The notes beneath the pieces were generated by a model that was not told the origin of the DNA, searched no databases, and saw only the letters and a program-made list of their open reading frames with translations. Below are positions 26,531-36,584 of a stretch of 54,809 nucleotides of DNA, one piece after another (the stretch's first letter is position 1; each line of letters opens with the position of its first letter). The position numbers and the translations under genes were made by a program. This DNA is from Dehalococcoidia bacterium (GTDB lineage: Bacteria > Chloroflexota > Dehalococcoidia > Lucifugimonadales > UBA3495), in NCBI GenBank assembly GCA_022823505.1, contig JAJEIA010000018.1, positions 1-54,809 of the forward strand, given 5' to 3'.

Positions 26531-27073
26531 ATGCGTGAACTGGTAATCGACAGCATCCGGATCAGCCAGATGAACTATCAACGGGTGGTCGTCCTCAAGG
26601 AGCTGGCCACGGAACTCTTCCTGCTGATTTGGATCGGCCCCACGGAAGCCGAGGCAATCGCGGTGAAGATGCAGGGGATGTCGGTCCCGCGCCCGCTGAC
26701 CCACGACCTGTTCGTCGATCTGGTCAAGTCGGTGGGGGGAACGTTTGATCACATCCTGGTGAACGATCTGCAAAATGAAACCTTCTACGCGAAGATCGTG
26801 GTGCGGATCGGTGACAGCACCCATGAGATCGACTCCAGGCCAAGCGACGCCATGGCGGTCGCGGTGCGAGCCGAGGTTCCGATATATGTGGCGGACCAGG
26901 TCATGGAAAAGGCCGCGATCTCAATGGACCAGGAAACCGGACAGCCCGCAGTGTCCGCTGAATCCGGCGGCGAATCAGCCGCGGCCGAGGTCACGGAGGA
27001 GGAACTACAGGGACTGTCCGCCTTCACCGATTTGATCAACGAATTGGACATGGAAGACTTCGAGCGCAAGTAG
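26531..27073 (+). CDS. Bifunctional nuclease family protein (DUF151)
   Basis: Protein of 180 residues with ATG after GGAGTGACGGAGCG. It has the BFN domain: MRELVIDSIRISQMNYQRVV, LLIWIGPTEAEAIAVKMQGM, PRPLTHDLFVDLVKSVGG, FYAKIVVRIG and EIDSRPSDAMAVAVRAEVPI (the S-R-P-S-D signature). Plant and Thermotoga relatives degrade DNA and RNA. The C-terminus carries an acidic linker and a short UvrB/UvrC-like helix (LSAFTDLINELDMEDFERK). It is a single-gene unit between its own promoter and a terminator, just upstream of the atp operon. Confidence 0.9.
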   Translation: MRELVIDSIRISQMNYQRVVVLKELATELFLLIWIGPTEAEAIAVKMQGMSVPRPLTHDLFVDLVKSVGGTFDHILVNDLQNETFYAKIVVRIGDSTHEIDSRPSDAMAVAVRAEVPIYVADQVMEKAAISMDQETGQPAVSAESGGESAAAEVTEEELQGLSAFTDLINELDMEDFERK

Positions 27074-27110
27074 GTTTCGGATGCGTACCGGTGGCGTGCC
27101 GACGAATGCT

Positions 27111-27137
27111 GCCCTGCCCCTGTGGGTGGGGCGTTTT
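27111..27137 (+). terminator. Terminator between DUF151 and the atp operon
   Basis: A short stem GCCCC (27116-27120)/GGGGC (27128-27132) is followed by GTTTTCG. It would insulate the atp promoter from the DUF151 transcript. Confidence 0.45.
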
Positions 27138-27173
27138 CGTAATCGCGGCGACGAATTCTGCAACAATCTCCGA

Positions 27174-27202
27174 TTGACAGTTCGGAGTGCGGATGCTACG
27201 AT
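27174..27202 (+). promoter_or_regulatory. Strong sigma-70-type promoter of the atp operon
   Basis: TTGACA (27174-27179), a 17-nt spacer and TACGAT (27197-27202) match the vegetative consensus at nearly every position. It lies directly upstream of the first gene of the ATP synthase operon. Confidence 0.7.
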
Positions 27203-27211
27203 GCCTGCCGT

Positions 27212-27502
27212 TTGGAAACGGAAATGCCGCAATGGGTGGTAACCGCGTTGCGGCTGACCGGCTTGGGTTGGTTCGTGGCTTTATGTATTGTCCTGGGTAT
27301 TCTCGGAGGGCTTTGGCTGGGCAATGTGACCGGCCAGGTGGCACTGCTGGTGTTAGTGGGGACGGTACTGGGCAGCGTGGTGGCCTTTTATGGGGTGTAT
27401 CGCATGATCATTCCCGCCGTCTACGGAAGCAACAAACCGAGCCGGACTGCCACAGGTTCCAAAAACCAGTGTACTGACCGCGGAGGCAAGGAAACGTCGT
27501 GA
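27212..27502 (+). CDS. AtpZ/AtpI-like small membrane protein of the ATP synthase operon
   Basis: Protein of 96 residues; ATG 27212 or the internal ATG 27224 (MPQWVVTALRLTG). It has two membrane helices (WFVALCIVLGILGGLWLG and VALLVLVGTVLGSVVAFYGVYRM) with glycine-rich packing and a polar tail, the layout of AtpZ/AtpI proteins that head atp operons and assist c-ring assembly or Mg2+/Ca2+ entry. Its TGA overlaps the GTG of atpB. The start is only about 10 nt after the -10 box, so the leader is very short or initiation occurs at the second ATG. Confidence 0.7.
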   Translation: METEMPQWVVTALRLTGLGWFVALCIVLGILGGLWLGNVTGQVALLVLVGTVLGSVVAFYGVYRMIIPAVYGSNKPSRTATGSKNQCTDRGGKETS

Positions 27503-28518
27503 CCACCAAGCGAGTACTCCTGCTGATCGGCGTTGTATCAGCAGTCCTGCTGATCGTAGGTTTCGTCGTTGGCGCCGTCGGATCCAGGATGTTCGGGCTG
27601 GAGCGGCCGTTCGTTTCCCAGCCGGGGATCCACCTGCCTCCAGACCCGGTGTTCCCAGCCTCCGTACGGGAAAGCGTGGTCGGTTACCGCGTCGCGGACA
27701 AGAAGACCGAAGACCACGGGGAGCAGAAAACGGAACAGGCGGCCGACGGCAAGGAAAAGGCCGAGGAGGAACACCACGGCCTGGGCCTAATGCAGTTCGC
27801 CGTCACCAACACCATGCTTTCGGCATGGTTGACCAGCATCATCATGCTGGTGTTCTTCATCGGAGGGGCGCGCAACCCCAAGGTTATTCCAAACCGGCTA
27901 CAGGCGCTGGTCGAAATGTTGTTCGAGCTGGTGCTCAACTTCGCGTCCAGCATCCTCGGCCCGGAGATGGGGCGCCGGGCATTCCCGGTGGTAGCCACCA
28001 TTTTCTTCTTCGTACTATTCAACGCGTGGCTGGCCATTTTCCTGATCCCCATCTATCAGGCGGTGGGCTACGGCGCGAACGTCGGCGGCGAGTTCAAGCT
28101 CGCGACGCACCTGATAAGGCCGGCCGGTACCGACCTGAATTTCCCGCTGGCCCTGGCGCTGGTGTCCTTCGTGTTCGTCGAGTACTGGGGCTTCCGTGCG
28201 CATGGCTTCGGATATCTGAAGAAATTCTTCGCTTTCGGTGACCTGCTTCGGGGGCGCCCATCGGGACTCATCAATATTTTCGTGGGAATCCTTGAGCTGG
28301 TGTCCGAGTTGGTCCGCATCGTCTCGTTTACCTTCCGTCTGTTCGGGAACATGACCGCCGGCGAGATACTGGTAGTCATGATCACCTTCCTGGTGCCGTT
28401 CATTGCCACGCAGTTTGTCTTTGGTCTGGAGCTGCTGGTGGGCCTGATCCAGTCGGTCATCTTCGCCGGCCTGACGCTGGTATTCCTGTCGGTGGCCGTA
28501 AGCCACGAGGAGCACTGA
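27499..28518 (+). CDS. atpB: ATP synthase F0 subunit a
   Basis: Protein of 339 residues with a GTG start in a GTGA overlap with the upstream gene. After one N-terminal helix comes a charged insertion of about 60 residues (KKTEDHGEQKTEQAADGKEK), then the conserved channel part: GLMQFAVTNTMLSAWLTS, FEYWGF-like FVEYWGFRAHGF, and ISFTFRLFGN-like VRIVSFTFRLFGNMTAGEIL, with the essential Arg in RLFGN. It forms the stator half-channels for protons across the membrane. The long insertion is unusual compared with E. coli, but I believe it is common in Chloroflexota. Confidence 0.95.
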   Translation: MTTKRVLLLIGVVSAVLLIVGFVVGAVGSRMFGLERPFVSQPGIHLPPDPVFPASVRESVVGYRVADKKTEDHGEQKTEQAADGKEKAEEEHHGLGLMQFAVTNTMLSAWLTSIIMLVFFIGGARNPKVIPNRLQALVEMLFELVLNFASSILGPEMGRRAFPVVATIFFFVLFNAWLAIFLIPIYQAVGYGANVGGEFKLATHLIRPAGTDLNFPLALALVSFVFVEYWGFRAHGFGYLKKFFAFGDLLRGRPSGLINIFVGILELVSELVRIVSFTFRLFGNMTAGEILVVMITFLVPFIATQFVFGLELLVGLIQSVIFAGLTLVFLSVAVSHEEH

Positions 28519-28562
28519 TCGCCGGAACGTCTCAATCATGGTACCGTGGCTCCGTGGTCTGA

Positions 28563-28904
<342 letters not shown>

Positions 28905-28908
28905 CAAC

Positions 28909-29412
28909 ATGGTAGAACTGGGACTGAACGTTCCTGCGTTGATCAGCTACCTGATCAACTATGTGGTCCTCCTGATCCTGCTGGGAGCATTGGCCTACCG
29001 GCCCCTGCTCAACGCCCTGGACAGTCGCGTCGACAGCATCCGGGAGAGCCTTGCCGCAGCCGACCGCGCCCGCGAGGAGGCCGCCACATCCCGCTCCGCC
29101 ATCGAAGAAGAACTCAACGAGGCCCGACGGGAAGGACAAAGCCTGCTGGACCAGGCACGCGAGGCTGCGGAGCGTTTCCGTGAAGAGGAAATGGGACGCG
29201 CCCGCCAGTCGGCCGAGGAATTCTCGGAGCGCGCCCGCGCCGACATCGCCCGGGAACGCGACGCCGCCATCAACGAGGTCCGGGCCGCGTTCGGCGACCT
29301 CGCGATCTCCGCGGCCGAACGGATCATTCGGCGCAGCGTGGACCGTCAGGCGCACCAGGAGCTGATCGATCAGGTTCTGGCCGAGGGCGAGCAGGCGCTG
29401 CGCCGTAACTGA
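28909..29412 (+). CDS. atpF: ATP synthase F0 subunit b
   Basis: Protein of 167 residues with one N-terminal membrane helix (ALISYLINYVVLLILLGALAY) followed by the usual RPLLNALDSRVDSIRESLAAADRA and a long charged coiled coil to the end. It is the peripheral stalk linking F0 to F1. It starts 4 nt after atpE. A single b subunit gene is present. Confidence 0.95.
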   Translation: MVELGLNVPALISYLINYVVLLILLGALAYRPLLNALDSRVDSIRESLAAADRAREEAATSRSAIEEELNEARREGQSLLDQAREAAERFREEEMGRARQSAEEFSERARADIARERDAAINEVRAAFGDLAISAAERIIRRSVDRQAHQELIDQVLAEGEQALRRN

Positions 29413-29506
29413 GCAGCGTCGACCCGCGCCGTCCCGAATGACCAATCTTTGTGTTCGAGAATCGTGACGAGCACGCCAACGTAGGAACTTAGGGAGACGA
29501 AAACCC

Positions 29507-30046
29507 GTGGCAAACCGCTTGTCCGGTCAACGCTACGCCCAGGCCATCTTTGAGTTGGCCGACGAGCACGAGCAGCTGGAACCGTGGGATCAGGAACTGC
29601 GTCTTGCCGCCGATGTCCTCGGCGACGAGGAGTTCGCGTTGTTCCTGCGGCACGCCGAAGTGCCGCTGGAGCGCAAAATCGCGGCGATTGACGAAGTTTT
29701 ATCGGAGGCCCACCCAATGGTGCGGAACCTGGTGGCGCTTCTGGTCAGCCGGGGTGGCGTGGACGCCATGCGGGACGTTCAGGAAGCCTATACCCACTTG
29801 CTCGACGAGCGCCTGGGGCGTCAACGGGTTGAAGTTACCGCCGCAGTCGCGCTGGAACAAGCCGAACTGGATCGCATTACCGAACTCGTGGCGCGCATGG
29901 TAGGGAAGGAAGTGGTGGTCAGCGCCCAGGTGGACGAGTCCATCCTCGGCGGGCTGATCATCCAGATTGGCGATCAACTACTGGACGGCAGCGCAAGTTC
30001 CGCCCTGGAACGGCTCCGCCAGACGGTCCGCGCGCAAGCGGCCTGA
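29507..30046 (+). CDS. atpH: ATP synthase F1 subunit delta
   Basis: Protein of 179 residues: RLSGQRYAQAIFELADEHEQ at the start, LRHAEVPLERKIAAIDEVL, HPMVRNLVALLVSRGGVD and the C-terminal ILGGLIIQIGDQLLDGSASSAL motif of the OSCP/delta family. It caps the alpha3beta3 head and binds subunit b. A Shine-Dalgarno (GGGAGA) precedes the start; the gap after atpF is 94 nt. Confidence 0.95.
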   Translation: MANRLSGQRYAQAIFELADEHEQLEPWDQELRLAADVLGDEEFALFLRHAEVPLERKIAAIDEVLSEAHPMVRNLVALLVSRGGVDAMRDVQEAYTHLLDERLGRQRVEVTAAVALEQAELDRITELVARMVGKEVVVSAQVDESILGGLIIQIGDQLLDGSASSALERLRQTVRAQAA

Positions 30047-30073
30047 GCAACGCAACATTTAGGAGACTCGCCG

Positions 30074-31582
30074 ATGGCAGTCAGGGGACAAGAGATAGTT
30101 TCTCTAATCAGGCGTCAGATCGAGGAGTTTGGCGGAGACCTCTCCCTCGTGGACGTTGGCACCGTCCTGCAGGTGGGCGACGGCATCGCCAGCATCCAGG
30201 GATTGCAGAGCGTGCGATCCAACGAATTGCTGGACTTCGGCAACGAGGTGCTGGGTCTGGCGCTCAACCTGGAATCGGATATCGTCGGAGCCGCCATCCT
30301 GGGTGACCCCAACGCGGTCAAGGAAGGTGATCGGGTTCGTGCCACCGGACAGATCATCGAAGTGCCGGTCGGTGACGCCCTGATCGGCCGGGTAGTCGAC
30401 CCGCTGGGTCGCCCGCTGGACGGGAAGGGGGCGGTGGCCACTGACCGGACCATGCCCGTTGAGCGAACTGCGCCGAACGTGGTGGTCAGGAAGTCGGTGG
30501 ACACTCCGGTGCAGACCGGGATCAAGGCGATTGACGCCATGATCCCCATCGGCCGCGGGCAGCGCGAACTCATCATCGGCGACCGTTCCACCGGCAAGTC
30601 GGCCATTGCCATCGACACCATCATCAATCAGCGGGACACCGACCTGATCTGCATCTATGTGGCGATCGGGCAGAAGCAGGGGAAAGTGTCCCAGGTGGTC
30701 GGCATCCTGGAAGAGTACGGCGCGATGGACCACACCATCGTCGTCAACGCCGGTTCCGCCGACTCCGCGCCGCTGCAATTCATCGCCCCCTACGCCGGAT
30801 GCGCCATGGGTGAGGCGTTCATGGAAGAGGGCAAGGACGTGCTGATCGTCTACGACGATCTGACCAAGCACGCCTGGGCCTACCGGCAGATGTCGCTGTT
30901 GTTGCGTCGCCCCGCCGGTCGGGAAGCCTATCCCGGCGACGTGTTCTACCTGCACAGCCGGTTGCTCGAACGCGCCGCCCGGCTGGACGACACCTTGGGA
31001 GGCGGGTCGCTGACGGCCCTGCCCATCATCGAGACCCAGGCCGGAGACGTTTCGGCGTACATTCCGACCAACGTGATTTCGATCACCGATGGGCAGATCT
31101 ACCTGGAGCCGGAACTGTTCAACGTCGGTATCCGCCCGGCGGTCAACGTGGGTCTTTCAGTCTCACGTGTGGGCGGGGCGGCGCAGACGCGAGCGGTGCG
31201 GCAGGTAGCGGGCCGTTTGCGCCTGGACCTGGCCCAGTATCGGGAGCTGGCCACGTTCGCCCAGTTCGGTACGGCGGACCTAGACGCCGCTACCCGGGCT
31301 CAACTGGCCCGGGGTCAGCTGGCCACCGAAGCGCTCAAGCAGGGTCAGTACCAGCCGCTCAACCTGGGCGACGAGGTGATCGTGCTCTTCGCGGTGAACG
31401 CCGGCCTGATGGAGGATGTGCCCCTGGAACGCGTCGGCGCTTTCGAGGAGCAGATGCTACGGCACGTCAACGCCACGCATCCCGAATTCAGCCAGGCGAT
31501 CCGCGAGACCGGCAATCTGCCCGAAGAACTGACCTCGCAGCTCACCGCAGCCATCAACGATTTCAAACCTACCTTCCAGTAG
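30074..31582 (+). CDS. atpA: ATP synthase F1 subunit alpha
   Basis: Protein of 502 residues, normal length. The P-loop is GDRSTGKS (residues 169-176); most bacteria have GDRQTGKT, so Ser for Gln and Ser for Thr are mild substitutions. Other landmarks: [48 protein letters not shown] and [10 protein letters not shown]. It is a non-catalytic nucleotide-binding subunit. AGGAG lies 8 nt before the ATG. Confidence 0.97.
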   Translation: MAVRGQEIVSLIRRQIEEFGGDLSLVDVGTVLQVGDGIASIQGLQSVRSNELLDFGNEVLGLALNLESDIVGAAILGDPNAVKEGDRVRATGQIIEVPVGDALIGRVVDPLGRPLDGKGAVATDRTMPVERTAPNVVVRKSVDTPVQTGIKAIDAMIPIGRGQRELIIGDRSTGKSAIAIDTIINQRDTDLICIYVAIGQKQGKVSQVVGILEEYGAMDHTIVVNAGSADSAPLQFIAPYAGCAMGEAFMEEGKDVLIVYDDLTKHAWAYRQMSLLLRRPAGREAYPGDVFYLHSRLLERAARLDDTLGGGSLTALPIIETQAGDVSAYIPTNVISITDGQIYLEPELFNVGIRPAVNVGLSVSRVGGAAQTRAVRQVAGRLRLDLAQYRELATFAQFGTADLDAATRAQLARGQLATEALKQGQYQPLNLGDEVIVLFAVNAGLMEDVPLERVGAFEEQMLRHVNATHPEFSQAIRETGNLPEELTSQLTAAINDFKPTFQ

Positions 31583-31629
31583 GCTCCTCCTTACGTAACG
31601 TCCCAATCCGGGACGGTCAGGGTCAATTC

Positions 31630-32490
31630 ATGCCTAGCGTTAGAGACATTCGCCGGCGCATCCGCAGCGTCGAGAATACCGGGAAGGTCACCAACGCGAT
31701 GTCTCTCATCGCGGCCTCCAAGATGCGGCGGGCTCAGCTGGCGGTCACGGACGGTCGCCCGTATGCCGAAAAGATCCACGAGGTCATAGCCACGCTGGCT
31801 GCGCAGCCCACGGACGACGACACCGTCCACCCGCTGCTGGCCACCAGGCCGGTCAACAACGTTGGCATGGTGGTGGTTACCCCGGACCGTGGCTTGGCCG
31901 GCGGTATGCACGCCAACATCAACCGGCAGGTCGCCCGTTTCATCCTGGGAAGCGACGCTACGGTCCGCAGCATCGTGGTAGGTCGTAAGGGTCGTGACTT
32001 CCTGGTGCGTTACACCGATACCGTGCAGGCGGTTTTCACCGACCTGAGCGATCGGGTTTCCCTGGCGGACACCACGGCTATTTCACGCCTGGTCATCGAT
32101 GGGTACACCGAGGGTGAGTTCGACGAGGTGCACTTGGCGTATATGCGCTTCGTGTCCACCGTACAGCAGGAACCGGTCATCGAGCGCATATTGCCCGTCG
32201 AGCCGGCCGCTTTGGAATCGGCGCAACGGGTCGGCTACATCTACGAGCCGGATCCGGCGACGGTCTTGAGCGCCCTGCTGCCCCAGTTCGTTGAGATGCA
32301 GGTGTACCACGCGATCCTGGAGAGCATTGCCAGCGAACAGTCGGCCCGCATGGTAGCCATGCGCAACGCCACCGACAATGCGAACCAACTGGCTTCCGAC
32401 CTGACACTGGTCATGAACAAGTTACGTCAGGACAGTATCACCAACGAACTGTTGGACCTGATCGGCGGTCAGGTCGCGCTGGAGGGCTAA
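31630..32490 (+). CDS. atpG: ATP synthase F1 subunit gamma
   Basis: Protein of 286 residues. The N-terminal helix DIRRRIRSVENTGKVTNAMSLIAASKMRRAQ, the DRGLAGGMHANINRQV segment and the C-terminal helix ARMVAMRNATDNANQLASDL with the final ELLDLIGGQVAL form the rotating central shaft. It is followed by the foreign-looking gene at 32514 instead of atpD. Confidence 0.96.
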   Translation: MPSVRDIRRRIRSVENTGKVTNAMSLIAASKMRRAQLAVTDGRPYAEKIHEVIATLAAQPTDDDTVHPLLATRPVNNVGMVVVTPDRGLAGGMHANINRQVARFILGSDATVRSIVVGRKGRDFLVRYTDTVQAVFTDLSDRVSLADTTAISRLVIDGYTEGEFDEVHLAYMRFVSTVQQEPVIERILPVEPAALESAQRVGYIYEPDPATVLSALLPQFVEMQVYHAILESIASEQSARMVAMRNATDNANQLASDLTLVMNKLRQDSITNELLDLIGGQVALEG

Positions 32491-32513
32491 ACGCGGAGTT
32501 TCGGGCGGTCTGA

Positions 32514-32915
32514 TTGTTTCCCTTAGGAGATGTTCCCGCCGAACTGTACCGCTGGTTTCTTTTGACTTACGGTGTCAGTGCCGCCGGTCGCATCACGATA
32601 GAAGCAATCAAACAGCTGACCGTTCTCGAAACAGCTTGGTATGATGTACCCACAGCAGCATTCAATACATTGGGACAAGGCTTCGTCCCACACGCTCTGC
32701 TATGTTTAGCCGCTGCGGAGGGAATCAACATGGTACTTGGCGCTCTGATGAAACGGAAAGCTCGAACCGAAGGCAGGGAGGAAGGACGGAAGCAAGGTCG
32801 CGCGGAAGCCCAGGCAGAAACGCATAAAGCGTGGCGCGATTGGCTCGATCGGAAGGAGACCGCTGAATCCAATGGTCAGCCTTTCAACGAACCCCCGCCC
32901 GACTCACGCAGTTGA
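32514..32915 (+). CDS. EGR-repeat membrane protein inserted between atpG and atpD
   Basis: Hypothetical protein of 133 residues with a TTG start just after an in-frame TGA. The hydrophobic part (LYRWFLLTYGVSAAGRITIEAI; PHALLCLAAAEGINMVLGALM) ends in KRK, followed by TEGREEGRKQGRAEAQAET and a charged tail. It aligns over its whole membrane domain, with equal length, to the protein at 287-760 (ET-x-W, then EG, then KR and EGR repeats), but lacks the first ~18 residues. Bases 32641-32760 hold 61 G+C in 120 (51%), against 39 in 60 (65%) in a stretch of atpD, which suggests later acquisition. Function unknown; it could be a truncated copy. Confidence 0.6.
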   Translation: MFPLGDVPAELYRWFLLTYGVSAAGRITIEAIKQLTVLETAWYDVPTAAFNTLGQGFVPHALLCLAAAEGINMVLGALMKRKARTEGREEGRKQGRAEAQAETHKAWRDWLDRKETAESNGQPFNEPPPDSRS

Positions 32916-34376
<1,461 letters not shown>

Positions 34377-34411
34377 CCTGCCGGAGGCATCGACCCCAAG
34401 GAGACCGCCCA

Positions 34412-34852
34412 ATGCCGATGCAGTTGCAAATCATCACCGCAGAACGCGAGGTGTTTTCCGGCGAGGTTGACGCGCTGGTGGCCCCAGGCGTTGCCGGTCA
34501 GCTAGGGATCCTGCCCAACCATGCCCCGTTGATGACGGTGTTGCAGCCGGGCGAACTACTGGTGCGCGCGGGCGGCGATGAGAGCTATCTGGCGTTGTCC
34601 GGCGGCTACCTGGAGGTGCTGGGCAATCTGGTAATTGTGCTCGCAGATGCCGCGGAAGACGTGGACGAGATCGACGAAGCCCGCGCGCAGGAAGCCCTGG
34701 CGCGGGCCCAGGAACGGATCGCCAGCCGCGAGTCGGATATCGAGTTGGAACAGGCGGTGGCGTCGCTGCGCCGGGCGCAGGTGCGAGTGACGGTGGCGCG
34801 GCGGCGGCGGTCAACGCCGCACCGGTCGTTGGCTCCCCAAGCCCGCCAGTAA
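34412..34852 (+). CDS. atpC: ATP synthase F1 subunit epsilon
   Basis: Protein of 146 residues: MQLQIITAEREVFSGEVDAL, PGVAGQLGILPNHAPLMTVL and GGYLEVLGNLVIVLADAAED form the N-terminal beta sandwich; two C-terminal helices (ARAQEALARAQERI) and an Arg-rich end follow. It transmits rotation and can inhibit ATP hydrolysis. It ends 2 nt before the stop of the convergent rex gene. Confidence 0.95.
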   Translation: MPMQLQIITAEREVFSGEVDALVAPGVAGQLGILPNHAPLMTVLQPGELLVRAGGDESYLALSGGYLEVLGNLVIVLADAAEDVDEIDEARAQEALARAQERIASRESDIELEQAVASLRRAQVRVTVARRRRSTPHRSLAPQARQ

Positions 34853-34866
34853 CTTCAGCGGGCGGG
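34841..34866. terminator. Possible bidirectional terminator between atpC and rex
   Basis: GCCCGC (34841-34846) and GCGGGC (34858-34863) can pair across an 11-nt loop covering both stop codons. There is no T-tract in either direction, so the evidence is weak. Confidence 0.3.
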
Positions 34867-35523
34867 TGCCGACCCGTTGATCGCTGGACCTGCACCGGTG
34901 AGATAATAGGTCATCGACTGGAGGGCCAGCACCGGGTCGATGCTGCGCACCCGGATCCCGTCCGGCACCTGTGCAGTGATCGGTGCATAGTTCAAGATCG
35001 CGCGTATGCCGCATTCCACCAGTTGGTCGATTACAGTCTGAGTGTGGGCGCTGGGCACGGCCACGATTGCGATACTGATGTCCCGTTCGGCGACCGTCTC
35101 CGCCATCTCGGCCATTGGCTGAACCGACACCCCTCCCACCTCGCGACCCACGTTCGCCAGATTGTTGTCGAAAGCAGCCACCAGGTGGAACCCGTCCGGA
35201 TTGAACCCGGGGTAGTTGAGGATGGCGTTACCCAATCGCCCAACACCGACCACCGCTACGTTCCATTCCGAGTTCAGGCCCAGGATCTGCTTGAGTTCAC
35301 GCAACAGGTCCCGTACCACATATCCGCGTCCCTGCTTGCCGAACCTGCCGAAGTAGGACAGATCCTTGCGGATCTGGGCTGGCGTAACCTGCAATTGCTC
35401 ACCCAATTGTTGCGAGTTGGTTACCTCCTCGCCTGCGTCCAACAATTGCGACAGGATCCGGACATATTGCGGTAACCGGGTGATCACCACCTCGGGGACT
35501 TCGCCTGTGGTTAGGACCGTCAT
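34855..35523 (-). CDS. rex: Redox-sensing transcriptional repressor Rex
   Basis: Protein of 222 residues. An N-terminal winged helix (VTNSQQLGEQLQVTPAQIRKDLSYFG then RFGKQGRGY) is followed by an NAD(H)-binding Rossmann domain with VVGVGRLGNAIL (GVGRLG at 93-98) and a C-terminal domain-swapping helix. Rex senses the NADH/NAD+ ratio and represses respiratory and fermentative genes when NADH is low. It ends tail to tail with the atp operon and near the membrane Fe-S oxidoreductase, both plausible members of its regulon. I found no clear TTGTGA-type operator near its own start. Confidence 0.94.
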   Translation of the reverse strand: MTVLTTGEVPEVVITRLPQYVRILSQLLDAGEEVTNSQQLGEQLQVTPAQIRKDLSYFGRFGKQGRGYVVRDLLRELKQILGLNSEWNVAVVGVGRLGNAILNYPGFNPDGFHLVAAFDNNLANVGREVGGVSVQPMAEMAETVAERDISIAIVAVPSAHTQTVIDQLVECGIRAILNYAPITAQVPDGIRVRSIDPVLALQSMTYYLTGAGPAINGSAPAR

Positions 35524-35846
35524 GGGACTTGCACTCGGTGCGTTTGAACGGGCTGGCGTGTGTTGGTATCGTGCCCTATCTTCAATGCGTCAAACATGGT
35601 GGGCGGATTTACGTGTCGCGGGAGCATAGAATAACCGTTCCCATGAAAAGGGGCGACCAGTCATAATCTATCCCGGCGCCTATGCATCGTCAATACCGGC
35701 AGGACGGGCCAACGCGATTATCGAGCGGCCCCACCGGCGCCGCTGGCCGTTCGCTTCCATCCGAACACTTTTTCCGGCCGCGACGCCGGACGGTCTGAGG
35801 CGAGGGCAAACCCCTACAAACTGTCCCTTTTTGGCGCACCAAAATC
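35524..35846. other. Intergenic region between rex and the DUF503 gene
   Basis: About 320 nt between two divergent starts, expected to hold both promoters. I see no convincing reading frame, repeat, hairpin or Rex-type palindrome in it. Confidence 0.4.
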
Positions 35847-36146
35847 ATGTACGTTGCCGTAGCCCACATCAGCCTGCGAGTCCCTGAAAGCCGCAGCCTC
35901 AAAACCCGCCGGCAGACGGCGCGCAGTTTGATACAGCGGATCCGGGCACGCTTCAACGTTTCCGTAGCCCAGGATGCCGGCGCCGACGGCAACGCGTGGC
36001 AGAGCGTTACGCTGGCGGTCTCCTGCGTTGGCGCGAGTTCAGACCAGACCAGAGCGTTGATTGATGACGTAGTTGGCTTTGTGACTGACGTTCGCCCGGA
36101 CCTTGAGGTGCTGGAGTGTCAAATCGAGGTGATGAGCGGGTTTTAG
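35847..36146 (+). CDS. DUF503 (YlxP-like) protein
   Basis: Protein of 99 residues of the DUF503 family: MYVAVAHISLRVPESRSLKTRRQTARSLIQRIRARFNVSVAQ is the conserved N-terminus (the family has L-R-I-P-x-S-x-S-L-K-x-K-R), and the end is VLECQIEVMSGF. In other bacteria it stands near rbfA/infB and is thought to play a part in ribosome maturation. Here it stands alone. Confidence 0.88.
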   Translation: MYVAVAHISLRVPESRSLKTRRQTARSLIQRIRARFNVSVAQDAGADGNAWQSVTLAVSCVGASSDQTRALIDDVVGFVTDVRPDLEVLECQIEVMSGF

Positions 36147-36155
36147 AGACGGAAA

Positions 36156-36193
36156 TCGCCCGGATCACCGAATGGAACCGGTAATCCGGGCGA
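36156..36193. terminator. Bidirectional terminator hairpin between DUF503 and the selenoprotein gene
   Basis: A perfect 10-bp inverted repeat TCGCCCGGAT/ATCCGGGCGA with an 18-nt loop lies in the 63-nt gap between two convergent genes. There are no strong T-runs. Confidence 0.55.
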
Positions 36194-36209
36194 CGTCTGC
36201 GAGATCGGG

Positions 36210-36479
36210 TCAGATGCGGTCGTGAATCGCGGCCATTAGATCCTGCAGATCAGGGAACAAATGGGCGTCGGGGGTGTGCTTGTGCTCGCCGACCAATTCG
36301 CCGTCGATCAGGATGTCGAACTTTCCGTGCTCGCCCGGCGTGAGTTTGAAGGTTGATATGTTGTCCCCGGTGCGGGTCAATGCTTCGCTGGCCATCCAGG
36401 CCGCGCGTCCGGCGTGCCCTCAATCCCAGCAGTAAACGATTTCGATTTCCATGCGGTTGACATCTGGCCTCTGTGCCAT
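36210..36479 (-). CDS. SelW-like (Rdx/SelT-SelW-SelH family) selenoprotein with in-frame TGA
   Basis: Ordinary translation gives only 61 residues from MASEALTRTG (36395). The same frame continues upstream through TGA (36422-36420) to ATG 36479, which has a strong GGAGGG ribosome binding site 6 nt before it. Reading TGA as selenocysteine gives 89 residues with MEIEIVYCWDU followed by GHAGRAAWMASEAL. This is the C-x-x-U redox motif (Cys17, Sec20) and the R-A-x-W-x-A-x-x-L helix of the SelT/SelW/SelH thioredoxin-like family. GKFDILIDGELVGEHKHT and FPDLQDLMAAI complete the fold. A hairpin with a G-starting loop follows the TGA (36413-36400). Probably a thiol redox protein. Alternatively it could be a truncated pseudogene, but the exact U position argues against this. 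Confidence 0.8.
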
Positions 36480-36584
36480 GGGTGTCCCTCCATCGGGCCC
36501 GGCTTAGCGGGTGCCCAGGTTAGGCCGGATAATATGGCAAACCTGCGGAGGGCGCAATGTCCGGCGAGAGCTCAGGGACAGGGG

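Noticed and set aside
34855..35846. Rex operator near rex or the DUF503 promoter
   Set aside because: No TTGTGA-n6-TCACAA-like palindrome found on reading both strands.
36210..36395. A stand-alone 61-residue protein starting at MASEAL
   Set aside because: It would lack the first beta strand and the redox motif of the family; the frame continues upstream through the TGA with matching sequence and a ribosome binding site.
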